From an uncultured Acetobacteraceae bacterium (GTDB lineage: Bacteria; Pseudomonadota; Alphaproteobacteria; Acetobacterales; Acetobacteraceae), in contig CAITUP010000054.1 of assembly GCA_903895595.1 (NCBI GenBank), positions 1 through 34,117 of the forward strand: a DNA stretch of 34,117 bases. The letters are read 5' to 3'. The notes under the pieces are model-generated. The model had not been told where the DNA came from. It did no database searches and worked only from the letters and a program-made list of their open reading frames with translations. Positions 1 through 6,580 of this stretch are shown here, piece by piece (position 1 is the first letter of the stretch; every line of letters starts with the position of its first letter). The position numbers and the translations under genes are program-made.

Positions 1-35
1 CGCTCATCCGTGACACTCGTGACGTTCCAAACCAT
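1..35 (-). CDS. Start of a probable IS481/integrase-type transposase (partial, runs off the window)
   Basis: An ATG at 33-35 on the minus strand is preceded, 8 nt upstream, by a perfect GGAGG ribosome binding site (44-48). It opens a frame reading MVWNVTSVTDE before the window ends. The start resembles N-termini of IS481-type transposases as I recall them (MPW..., then VMDER or similar). The repeated unit at 67-109 lies just upstream, where an IS end is expected. Only eleven residues are visible, so the family is an inference. The sound part is a well-formed translation start reading out of the window. Confidence 0.42.
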   Translation of the reverse strand, partial: MVWNVTSVTDE

Positions 36-66
36 CCGCGGGTCCTCCCTGCGGTAAATTGGAGAC

Positions 67-109
67 TGTCAACCATCATCCCGGTATAAGTGTCAGGGAT
101 CATCCCGGT
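67..109. repeat. Two 19-bp direct repeats, probable IS terminal region
   Basis: The unit TGTCA-N3-ATCATCCCGGT occurs at 67-85 and again at 91-109, on a 24-bp period. The copies differ only in the three central bases (ACC versus GGG). Such multiply repeated units near an end are typical of IS21- and IS481-type elements, where they bind transposase. The block lies 32 bp upstream of the putative transposase start at 35, so the element would extend leftward out of the window and its boundary should lie near or slightly right of 109. Confidence 0.45.
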
Positions 110-189
110 TCATACCCCCGACCATATCCCGCGATTTTACGCACCATTGAAAAGGCAGGGTTTCTCGAACGGCGCCCAACTGGCCTGAG

Positions 190-212
190 ATGGTCGGGTC
201 AGGCCCGACCAT
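190..212. terminator. Hairpin downstream of the binding-protein gene, weak terminator candidate
   Basis: ATGGTCGGG (190-198) pairs perfectly with CCCGACCAT (204-212) around a 5-nt loop. It lies about 40 bp past the stop codon of the minus-strand binding-protein gene. No T-run follows on either strand, so it is not a canonical intrinsic terminator. It could be an RNA-stabilising stem or a remnant of the neighbouring mobile element. Nothing else was recognised between 110 and 253. Confidence 0.28.
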
Positions 213-253
213 GACGGAAAGTATCGGAAATCCGCCATATGCGATCCCCCTGC

Positions 254-1246
254 TCACCCCCCCGGCTCCCCATGTACCAGAGGCAGATAAAGTTCTTTCC
301 AGTCCTTCGGTGCCGCCGCGACCACGCCGGTGCGGTGCAGGAAATTGGCCATGACCATGATCCCGTGCGGCGCGACGTCGAAACGCGTACCCGGGTCGGT
401 GATCTGCGCGACCATTTCTGCCTGCGTGGTTTTCTCGCCCGACACCGCCAGATAATCCGCTGCCGCCCGTGCCGGATCGGCGGCGATCAGCGCCACCGCC
501 TGCTTCAGCGCGGCATAGAGCGCCGCGATCACCTTTGGGTTTTCAGTCGCGAACCGAGCGGTCAGGAAGGTCGTGCCGTTTGACACGGCGCCGCCCATGA
601 TTTCTTCCGAATTCGTTACAGCATGCACGCCTGGCGCCGCCAGTTCGGTCCGGATATAGGGCAGGATGGAGAAATGGCTGTTCACCTCGGTCCCGCCGAG
701 CACCGCGGCGACGGCGTCGGGATGGCCGCGGGTGACAGTGATGGCATCGAAATGATGCAGATCGGCGAATCCGTACAACTTCTCCGCCGCGATTTGCAGG
801 AAGATCGCCTGGGTGGAGGTCTTCACGCCAGGTGTCGCGATGCGGTCCTTGTCGGTGAAGTCCGCCAGCGTATGAACGTTCGGATTACGGGTCACCAGCA
901 CCGCCGGCATGCTGCCGTAGGACGATAGCCCGATCACCGCGAACTTTCCCTTCCCCTTCGCCCAAAGCGCCAGGAACGACGGCATCCCCGTCGAGGCCAC
1001 GTCGATCGCCCCGGACAGCAACCCGTCGGTCATCGCCGGCCCGCCGGAGAAGACGTTGTAGGTCACCTTCAGTCCCGGCATGCCGGCGGCGGCGGCCTGC
1101 TGCTCCACCATGTGTTCGTGCTGCATGACGATCCACGGCAGATAGGTCATGCCCCGCTGGACGCCGAGGTTCAGCGTATCGGTCTCGGCCCGCGCCGGCG
1201 CGAACAGCGCCACCGACAGAAGAGCCGCGAGGAACAGGGCGCGCAT
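254..1246 (-). CDS. ABC transporter periplasmic substrate-binding protein, NitT/TauT (SsuA/THI5-like) type
   Basis: The protein has 330 residues and begins with a clear Sec signal peptide: MRALFLAALLSVALF, then cleavage near APARA-ET. The mature part is typical of the NMT1/SsuA-like periplasmic binding fold (LGVQRGMTYLPWIVMQHEH near the N-terminus, then SGGPAMTDGLLSGAIDVA, where the ligand cleft is usually formed). Such proteins deliver sulfonates, nitrate, pyrimidine precursors or aromatic compounds to an inner-membrane permease; the substrate here cannot be told. Its ATG at 1246 overlaps the stop of the upstream amidohydrolase gene by one base (a GTG at 1249 would give 4 bp), so the two are translationally coupled. 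No permease or ATPase gene follows; the next element is an apparent IS end, so the transporter operon may have been interrupted. Confidence 0.85.
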   Translation of the reverse strand: MRALFLAALLSVALFAPARAETDTLNLGVQRGMTYLPWIVMQHEHMVEQQAAAAGMPGLKVTYNVFSGGPAMTDGLLSGAIDVASTGMPSFLALWAKGKGKFAVIGLSSYGSMPAVLVTRNPNVHTLADFTDKDRIATPGVKTSTQAIFLQIAAEKLYGFADLHHFDAITVTRGHPDAVAAVLGGTEVNSHFSILPYIRTELAAPGVHAVTNSEEIMGGAVSNGTTFLTARFATENPKVIAALYAALKQAVALIAADPARAAADYLAVSGEKTTQAEMVAQITDPGTRFDVAPHGIMVMANFLHRTGVVAAAPKDWKELYLPLVHGEPGG

Positions 1247-2040
1247 CACGCGAACCGATACAAACGGGCGGCGGTGCGGCCGATTTCCTGGCGCGTTTCC
1301 GCGTCCGGTATCGCGTGTTCGAACCAGTTCACCGTGTCGCGGTAGGTGACGGTGTCCTCATGCCCGACGAAGGGCCAGTCGCTACCGAACAGCAGCCGTT
1401 GCGGCCCGGCCTCGGCCAGCAGGCGCGCGGCCAAGGCGCGATGGTCGCAGCCGGGGGAGCGGTACGGCCCCGACACTTTCACCCACCCGTGCCCGCTGCC
1501 GAGCGCCTGCAACGCCGCCTGGAAACCGGGGGAATTCTCGCCTTGTTGCGGGGAGGGATTGCCGTAGTGGTCGATCACCAGATTAACCCCCGCCGCCAGC
1601 AGCGAGGTCGTCAGCGCGGCGATGCGTTCGCCCTCGGCGTAGATATGCACATGCCAGCCCAGGTCGCGGACGCGGCGCAGCAGACGTTGGTATTCCGGTG
1701 TGCTCAGGTCCGGCGTACCCGCGTAGTTGCGGAGCGAGAAGCGGATGCCGACGATCCCGGCGTCGTCCATCGCCTTCAGTTCCGGCAGGGTGACATCCGG
1801 CTCCACGATAGCGGTCGCACGCAGGCGGCGATGCGCCTTCAACGCCTCCAGCGAATAATCGTTGAAGCTGCCCATGAAGCTGGCGGCGGCGATAACGCCG
1901 AACAGGACGCCGTGGTCGTCCAGCGCGCGCAGGAAATCGGCATCCGTAAAAGACCGTTCCGGCCGGTGCGTCGCGGTGGCGACGACCGGATGGTCCTTCA
2001 GGTAGATATGGGCGTGGGTATCGACGAGGGGTCCGATCAT
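1246..2040 (-). CDS. Amidohydrolase family protein (COG3618, PDC-lactonase-like TIM barrel)
   Basis: The 264-residue metal-dependent hydrolase starts with the metal-ligand motif VDTHAHIYL (H9 and H11). It carries HVHIYAEG and VIDHYGNP in the middle strands and ends with LLFGSDWPFVGHE, whose Asp is the usual catalytic base. This is the 2-pyrone-4,6-dicarboxylate lactonase/L-fuconolactonase-like group, which opens lactones or cleaves amide-like bonds in small molecules. The cytoplasmic location is inferred from the lack of a signal peptide. The ATG at 2040 follows an AGGAAG-type ribosome site. Coupling to the binding protein suggests that it hydrolyses the imported compound or a derivative of it. 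Confidence 0.85.
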   Translation of the reverse strand: MIGPLVDTHAHIYLKDHPVVATATHRPERSFTDADFLRALDDHGVLFGVIAAASFMGSFNDYSLEALKAHRRLRATAIVEPDVTLPELKAMDDAGIVGIRFSLRNYAGTPDLSTPEYQRLLRRVRDLGWHVHIYAEGERIAALTTSLLAAGVNLVIDHYGNPSPQQGENSPGFQAALQALGSGHGWVKVSGPYRSPGCDHRALAARLLAEAGPQRLLFGSDWPFVGHEDTVTYRDTVNWFEHAIPDAETRQEIGRTAARLYRFA

Positions 2041-2086
2041 GGGCGTTGCTTCCTGGGGGCTTGTTGCCGCCAGGATAGAACGCCGT

Positions 2087-2368
2087 TCAGCCGACGGCTA
2101 CGTCCTTCCAGAACCCGAACCGTCCCCCGACCGCGGCCATTTTCGGTTGCGGCGCCTCATAGCACCACGCTGCCCGTTCGGCGCGGTCGTCGCCGGCTAC
2201 GACGTTATAGAACTGAACGCCATGCGGGCATTCCTTGTCCTTGTCGGTCTTGGGCGCCTTCTCCAGCCATTCCAGCCTGACGGCGGTGGGCGGGAAATAG
2301 GCGTAGCCGCCGTTTTCGACGATGTCGCCGGACTCGGCGATGACGCGGTCTTTCAGAGTGGCTTTCAT
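2087..2368 (-). CDS. DUF427 family protein
   Basis: This small 93-residue protein starts at the ATG at 2368 behind a strong AGGAGG site; the longer upstream open frame lies inside the neighbouring aminotransferase gene and is not coding. Residues such as ENGGYAYFPPTAVRLEWLE, CPHG.Q.YNVV and the aromatic C-terminal part (GRFGFWKDV) match the DUF427 family (a compact beta barrel of about 90 residues, sometimes listed as a nucleotidyltransferase-like domain). No enzymatic role is firmly known. It sits 35 bp after the aminotransferase gene on the same strand and may share its transcript. Confidence 0.8.
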   Translation of the reverse strand: MKATLKDRVIAESGDIVENGGYAYFPPTAVRLEWLEKAPKTDKDKECPHGVQFYNVVAGDDRAERAAWCYEAPQPKMAAVGGRFGFWKDVAVG

Positions 2369-2403
2369 GGGGGGAACTCCTCCTGATTCGACTCTATGCC
2401 TGT

Positions 2404-3519
2404 TCAGGCAGGGCGCGCAAACGCCGCTGCGACCGTTTCGACCTCGGCGTCCGTCATTTCGGGATACAGCGGCAGGCTGAGCACCTGCGACGCGGCGGCC
2501 TCCGTCTCCCGGCATCCGGCCGGCCCGAGCGCGACGCGGCCCTTGTAGGCGGGTTGGAGGTGCACGGGCTGCGGGTAATGAATGCCGCTGCCGATGCCGG
2601 CGGCACGCAGCCGCGCCTGCAAAGCGTCGCGGGCCTCGGTCCGGACGACATAGAGATGGAACACGTGACCGGCGCCATCGCGCCGCGCCGGGGGCCGAAT
2701 GTCCGTGCCCTCCAGCGCCCGATCGTACACCGCCGCAATCGCCTGCCGGCGCGCATTGGCCGCGTCCAGATGTGCGAGTTTAACCCGCAATATCGCAGCC
2801 TGCATCTCATCCAGCCGGCTGTTCATGCCGACATCGTCGCTGATGTAGTGGCTCCGCCAGCCATATTGCCGCACCGCCGCGATCCGGTCGGCCAAAGCTG
2901 CGTCCGAAGTCGCGACCGCCCCGCCATCCCCCAGCGCGCCGAGGTTCTTGGTCGGGTAGAAACTGAAGGTCGCGGCATCGCCGAACGTTCCCACCTTCGC
3001 ACCGCGCCAAGTGGCACCATGCGCCTGCGCGCAATCCTCGATCAACTTCAGACCATTGGTGCGGCAGAGCCCGCCGATGGCGTCCAAATCGGCCGCCTGC
3101 CCATACAGATGCACGGGCAACACCGCCTTGATCGGCGGCAACCCAGCCGGGGGGGCGGCCAGCGTCGCCGCGAGATCGGCCGGATCCATCGTGAAATGCG
3201 CGGGGTCGATGTCGATCAGGACCGGAGTCGCGCCCGTCATCTCGATCGCCGCCACGGTCGCGACCGCGGTGTGCGAGACCGTCGCGACCGAACACCCCGG
3301 CCCGATCCCCAACCCGCGCAACGCCAATACGATCGCATCCGTGCCGTTGCCGCACCCAACGGCGCGCGATGTGCCTTCCCAGGCGGCGAATTCCGCCTCG
3401 AACGCTTTCACCTCCTGGCCCAGGATGTACCAGCCGGAGTCCAGCACGCGCGCCACCGCCGCGTCGATTTCGGTCTTCAGCGCGCGATAGCTCGCGCCGG
3501 GATTGGCCTGAACGATCAC
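2404..3519 (-). CDS. DegT/DnrJ/EryC1/StrS-type PLP aminotransferase
   Basis: The 371-residue fold-type I aminotransferase acts on keto-sugars bound to nucleotides. The start is the GTG at 3519, whose GTGA overlaps the TGA of the upstream epimerase gene by 4 bp; the extra frame upstream is out of register with a real start. Visible motifs are GCGNGTDAI (PLP phosphate region, 56-63), [20 protein letters not shown] (D162 contacts the pyridine nitrogen), [15 protein letters not shown] with the Schiff-base lysine K191, and [14 protein letters not shown] near the C-terminus. Coupling to an NAD-dependent sugar epimerase/dehydratase points to synthesis of an amino sugar for a surface polysaccharide or glycoconjugate. 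No glycosyltransferase is adjacent, so the end product is unknown. Confidence 0.88.
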   Translation of the reverse strand: MIVQANPGASYRALKTEIDAAVARVLDSGWYILGQEVKAFEAEFAAWEGTSRAVGCGNGTDAIVLALRGLGIGPGCSVATVSHTAVATVAAIEMTGATPVLIDIDPAHFTMDPADLAATLAAPPAGLPPIKAVLPVHLYGQAADLDAIGGLCRTNGLKLIEDCAQAHGATWRGAKVGTFGDAATFSFYPTKNLGALGDGGAVATSDAALADRIAAVRQYGWRSHYISDDVGMNSRLDEMQAAILRVKLAHLDAANARRQAIAAVYDRALEGTDIRPPARRDGAGHVFHLYVVRTEARDALQARLRAAGIGSGIHYPQPVHLQPAYKGRVALGPAGCRETEAAASQVLSLPLYPEMTDAEVETVAAAFARPA

Positions 3520-4487
3520 AAATAATCTCCCAGCCGGGGACGGAACCATTCGATGGTGCGGGCAATCCCCTCCTCCAGCGACACCGTCGGCGCCCACCCG
3601 GCCGCCGCCCGGAACGCACTGTCGTCCGCGTGATAACTCCCGATATCGATCTGCGCTCGGTCGGCAGGAAACTCCCGCGTGGAATAATGCGCGGGAGGTC
3701 CGGCGAGGCGCACCACCATCTCCGCCAAATCGTGCAACGAGATCGGCGGCGACCCGCCGATATTAAAGATGCGCCCGTGGCATGCCTTTTGTTCCGCCGA
3801 GCGGATAAAGGCCTCTGTCACGTCGTCCACGTAGGTCATGTCGCGCAGCTGTGCCCCGCCCCAGACCTCGAACGGTTTGCCTTCCAGGACGCAGCGCAGC
3901 CAGATTCCCAGGAAGGTCTGACGGGCATCGCGGACCCGCAAGCGGGGGCCGTAGCAGTTGGTCAAACGTAGCGATACGACGGGCCGGCCGCGCACGCGAT
4001 GTTCCAGCATCCAGTATTGCTCGCCCGCGAATTTGGACACGCCGTTGGCGTCCGGCGGGGCGACCGGTTCGTTCTCGTCCACCGGCAGCTTGCGCGGCCT
4101 TCCGTAGAACTGCCGCGTGGAGGCATGCACGACAATCGCATCCGGTGCGGCCTCGCGCGCCGCCTGGATCAATCGGACCTGCGCGACGGCATTAACGGCG
4201 ATGTCGGCCAAGGGATCGGCCTGCCCGCCCATGTGGCTGGTCTGCGCCGCGAGGTTGAAGATCGCGGTGGCGCCTTCGCAGAGCGGCCGCAAATCGATCT
4301 CGCGGATATCGCCGCGCACCAACTCCACCCCGGAACCGTCGAGGTTCTTGGGATTGGCGCCGCCGCCGAACAGGAACCCGTCCAACGCGACGACGCGCGC
4401 GCCTCGGCGTGCCAGTTCATGGCACAGATTGGCACCGAGGAACCCGGCACCGCCGGTAACCAAAACCCTGCGACCTGACCAGTCCAT
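3516..4487 (-). CDS. NAD-dependent nucleotide-sugar epimerase/dehydratase (extended SDR) with an atypical active site
   Basis: The protein has 323 residues and starts at [13 protein letters not shown] (ATG at 4487); an in-frame extension upstream is not supported. It shows the extended-SDR Rossmann motif TGGAGFLG (11-18), the NAD-ribose region [12 protein letters not shown] (79-84), the Ser/Thr active-site strand [11 protein letters not shown] (S123/T124) and [10 protein letters not shown]. The usual catalytic YxxxK is replaced: residues 148-152 read NGVSK, so an Asn occupies the Tyr position while K152 is kept. This may mark a subfamily with altered chemistry rather than a broken gene, as everything else is intact. 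It is translationally coupled to the sugar aminotransferase downstream. Confidence 0.87.
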   Translation of the reverse strand: MDWSGRRVLVTGGAGFLGANLCHELARRGARVVALDGFLFGGGANPKNLDGSGVELVRGDIREIDLRPLCEGATAIFNLAAQTSHMGGQADPLADIAVNAVAQVRLIQAAREAAPDAIVVHASTRQFYGRPRKLPVDENEPVAPPDANGVSKFAGEQYWMLEHRVRGRPVVSLRLTNCYGPRLRVRDARQTFLGIWLRCVLEGKPFEVWGGAQLRDMTYVDDVTEAFIRSAEQKACHGRIFNIGGSPPISLHDLAEMVVRLAGPPAHYSTREFPADRAQIDIGSYHADDSAFRAAAGWAPTVSLEEGIARTIEWFRPRLGDYL

Positions 4488-4515
4488 GAAAGCTCCCACG
4501 GTTAAGATGCCGCAT

Positions 4516-4541
4516 TCGAACCGCCGATCGTGGCGGTTCGA
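4516..4541. terminator. Stem-loop between ridA-like and epimerase genes
   Basis: TCGAACCGCC (4516-4525) and GGCGGTTCGA (4532-4541) form a perfect 10-bp stem around a 6-nt loop, in the 67-bp gap between the RidA-family gene and the epimerase gene (both minus strand). There is no T-run, so it could attenuate, process or stabilise the transcript rather than end it outright. It separates the zinc-transporter/RidA unit from the sugar genes. Confidence 0.4.
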
Positions 4542-4554
4542 TGGACAAACTATG

Positions 4555-4905
4555 TCAGGGTAGTGCGGCGATGGCGGTGATTTCCACCTTCCATTCCGGC
4601 AGCACCAGCTTGGCCTCGATGGTGGCCCGCGCCGGCGGGTTCGCGCGGTCCAGCCAGGCATCCCAAGCGCGGTTCATCGCGGGGGCATCGGCCATGTCGG
4701 CCAGGAACACTTGGCAGAACAGCAGGCGGGACTTGTCGGTGCCGGCCTCGGCCAGCAGCGCGTCGATCTGGCGCAGCACGTCGGCGGTCTGGCCCTCGGC
4801 GTCCAGCTTGGGGTCGGAGGTGATCTGACCGGCGAGGTAGACGGTGTTGCCATGGACGACGGCGCCCGACAGGCGACCTTCCGGTTGCAGGCGGCGAATG
4901 GTCAT
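4555..4905 (-). CDS. RidA family protein (YjgF/UK114-like)
   Basis: The 116-residue trimeric enamine/imine deaminase-family protein carries AGQITSDPKLDAEGQTADVLRQ, the substrate-carboxylate arginine in NPPARATIEA (R93, matching Arg105 of E. coli RidA) and a C-terminal VEIT with E108 at the position of the catalytic-water glutamate. RidA proteins destroy reactive 2-aminoacrylate-type intermediates made by PLP enzymes; some family members act in specific catabolic pathways instead. Only 13 bp separate it from the permease gene upstream, so it is probably cotranscribed with the metal transporter. Neighbouring PLP enzymes (sugar aminotransferase, IlvE) fit but do not prove the protective role. 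Confidence 0.88.
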   Translation of the reverse strand: MTIRRLQPEGRLSGAVVHGNTVYLAGQITSDPKLDAEGQTADVLRQIDALLAEAGTDKSRLLFCQVFLADMADAPAMNRAWDAWLDRANPPARATIEAKLVLPEWKVEITAIAALP

Positions 4906-4918
4906 TTGGATCTCCTGT

Positions 4919-5755
4919 TTATCCTGATTCCCGCAGGCTGGCGTGCGGGCCGCACAGCAACCCGAGCATCCAGAGCGCCCCGGCCGTCAGGACGATGGCG
5001 GGGCCGGTGGGAATATCGGTGTGGTACGACAGCAGCAACCCCACCACCGAGGAAATCGCCGCCAAAACCACGGATGCCGTGATTTGCCCTTGCAGCGAAG
5101 CGGACCAGTGCCGCGACCCGATCGCCGGCAACATCATCAGTCCAACCGACATCAAAGTCCCCAACGCCACGAACCCGGCGACCACGCAAAGCACCACCAG
5201 CGCAAGGAAGATCAGATGCCACAACCCGCCCTTGCCGCCCGTCGCGGCCATGAAGCCGGGGTCGAGGCTCTCCAGAATCAGCGGCCGCCAAATCAGCGCC
5301 AGCGCCGGCAAGGTGATCGTCGCCACGCCCGCCATCGCGTAAAGCGCCGGATCGTCCACCGCCAGCACGCTGCCGAACAGCACATGCGTCAGGTCGATGC
5401 CTCGCTGCGCCGAGATCAGCGCCACGCCCAGCGCCAGCGCGATCAGGTAGACTCCGGCCAACTGGCTGTCCTCCCGCGCGCCTTTGGTGCGGGACAAAAA
5501 TCCCGCCAGCAGCGCGACCAGCAGCCCGGCCGCGACGCCGCCCAGGCCCATGGCCCAGACCGACAATCCCGCGAACGCGGCGCCCAGCGCGATGCCCGGC
5601 AGGACGCCGTGTTGCATGACGTCGCTCATGAGACTCATGCGCCGCAGCACCAGGAACACACCCAGCGGCGGCGCAGCGACGGAGAGCGCGAGGCAACCGA
5701 TCAAGGCGCGCCGCATGAAGCCCAGCGCGAAGGGCGCGAAAAACAGATCGTGCAT
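4919..5755 (-). CDS. Zinc/manganese-type ABC transporter permease (ZnuB-like)
   Basis: The 278-residue integral membrane protein is of the ABC-3 permease family (ZnuB/MntB/AztB). It has about eight to nine hydrophobic segments, the cytoplasmic coupling region MSLMSDVMQHGVLPGIALG (family hallmark with SD..SH/QHG) and late segments LMSVGLMMLPAIGSRHWS and GLLLSYHTDIPTGPAIVL. The start chosen is the ATG at 5755, which overlaps the TGA of the ATPase gene by one base (TGATG); a longer upstream start would only add non-membrane residues. It pairs with the ATPase and the microprotein in one operon. No periplasmic ZnuA-type binding protein is encoded nearby, so that component must lie elsewhere. Confidence 0.88.
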   Translation of the reverse strand: MHDLFFAPFALGFMRRALIGCLALSVAAPPLGVFLVLRRMSLMSDVMQHGVLPGIALGAAFAGLSVWAMGLGGVAAGLLVALLAGFLSRTKGAREDSQLAGVYLIALALGVALISAQRGIDLTHVLFGSVLAVDDPALYAMAGVATITLPALALIWRPLILESLDPGFMAATGGKGGLWHLIFLALVVLCVVAGFVALGTLMSVGLMMLPAIGSRHWSASLQGQITASVVLAAISSVVGLLLSYHTDIPTGPAIVLTAGALWMLGLLCGPHASLRESG

Positions 5756-6435
5756 CAGGCGGCCGCGCGCGGTGCCCAAGCGGGGGTCGGTCCCCAGGTG
5801 GTGTTTGGACCGGCCAGATGCAGCGTTTGCGGGAAATGGAGGCTGACCATTTCCGGGTCATGCAGGACAACGACGATGGTTTTCCCGTCCTTGTGCCACC
5901 GATGCAGGATGGCGAGCAGATCGGCGGCGGTGGCGGTATCGACGGCGGCGAACGGCTCATCCAGCAGCAGGACCGGCGCGTCCTGGAGCATCAGGCGCGC
6001 GAACAGCACCCGCTGGAACTGGCCGGCGGAGAGTGCCCCGATGGCGCGCTTCCCCATCTCGGGCAGGCCGACGGCCGCCAACGCTTCTTCCGCCTGTCGC
6101 AACTGCGCCGCATCGATGCCCTTGAAAGGGCCGAGACGCCCCGCCAACCCCAACGCCACCACATCCCGGCAAGCGATCGGAAACGCTCGGTCCAGTTGGC
6201 TGCCCTGCGGCAACAGCGCGATGTCGGACGGCGCGAGACCGCCAAGGTCGATTGTCCCGGACGTCGGCGGATGCAGGCCGGCGAACGCTCGCAGCAGGGT
6301 AGTTTTTCCGGCACCGTTATCCCCGGTCAGCGCCGTCAAGCTGCCGGGGGCGAAGACGCCGGACAGTTCGCTGACAACCGTCCGCGTGCCGTGACGCAGC
6401 GTCAGGTGGTCGAGACGGATGGGAGGCGGTTTCAC
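5755..6435 (-). CDS. Metal ABC transporter ATP-binding protein (ZnuC/AztA-like)
   Basis: The 226-residue ABC ATPase has Walker A GDNGAGKTT (38-46), a Q-loop (LLPQGSQ), the signature LSAGQ (135-139), Walker B VLLLDE (155-160) and an H-loop in VVLHD. The start is the GTG at 6435, whose GTGA overlaps the stop of the preceding microprotein gene by 4 bp; the alternative longer start would read through that gene out of frame. It energises uptake through the ZnuB-like permease encoded directly downstream. Zinc is the best guess for the substrate because of family resemblance and the Zur-like site at the operon promoter; manganese remains possible. Confidence 0.87.
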   Translation of the reverse strand: MKPPPIRLDHLTLRHGTRTVVSELSGVFAPGSLTALTGDNGAGKTTLLRAFAGLHPPTSGTIDLGGLAPSDIALLPQGSQLDRAFPIACRDVVALGLAGRLGPFKGIDAAQLRQAEEALAAVGLPEMGKRAIGALSAGQFQRVLFARLMLQDAPVLLLDEPFAAVDTATAADLLAILHRWHKDGKTIVVVLHDPEMVSLHFPQTLHLAGPNTTWGPTPAWAPRAAA

Positions 6436-6536
6436 AGCATCGCCCAAACCACGCCGATCCACACAACGCCGATGACCACGCCCGCCAGCAGCAGACGTGA
6501 CGCGGCGCTGGATGTGGGCGCGAGAGGGTCGGTCAT
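6432..6536 (-). CDS. 34-residue membrane microprotein heading the metal-transporter operon
   Basis: This short gene is easy to miss. The frame from the ATG at 6536 to the TGA at 6432 encodes 34 residues: a polar head (MTDPLAPTSSAASR) and one hydrophobic segment made of L, A, G, V, I and W, ending WAML. The coding case rests on context. Its stop overlaps the GTG start of the ATPase gene in a 4-bp GTGA, and its ATG lies 7 nt after a perfect TATAAT -10 box, so the mRNA probably begins at the start codon (leaderless). The protein could be a small accessory or regulatory subunit of the transporter, or serve mainly to couple translation. I know of no described family to place it in. Confidence 0.6.
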   Translation of the reverse strand: MTDPLAPTSSAASRLLLAGVVIGVVWIGVVWAML

Positions 6537-6538
6537 AG

Positions 6539-6556
6539 GTTACATTATAACATTAC
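6539..6556. promoter_or_regulatory. Zur-like operator overlapping the -10 box
   Basis: The 18-bp imperfect palindrome reads, on the minus strand, GTAATGTTATAATGTAAC. Twelve of 18 positions are symmetric. Its left half and AT-rich core resemble Zur (Fur-family zinc repressor) boxes of the ATGTTATAACAT type. It covers the -10 box and abuts the start codon, where a repressor would block initiation. The position upstream of ZnuC/ZnuB-like genes supports Zur, but no regulator gene is in the window and the symmetry is imperfect. Confidence 0.5.
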
Positions 6557-6573
6557 ATCTCGAAGGGGGGCAA
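6544..6573 (-). promoter_or_regulatory. Promoter of the metal-transporter operon, probably giving a leaderless mRNA
   Basis: On the minus strand, a perfect TATAAT (6544-6549) is spaced 18 bp from a TTGCCC (6568-6573). The first A of the ATG at 6536 lies 8 bases past the -10 box, matching a normal transcription start. The 44-bp gap leaves no room for a Shine-Dalgarno site. It starts just past the stop codon of the upstream ParA-type gene, so the transporter operon is separately transcribed. Confidence 0.6.
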
Positions 6574-6580
6574 CGGGGAG

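Noticed and set aside
4943-6394. A 483-codon plus-strand frame opposite the metal-transporter genes
   Set aside because: Antisense to ABC permease and ATPase genes with intact motifs; Gln/Arg-rich shadow translation.
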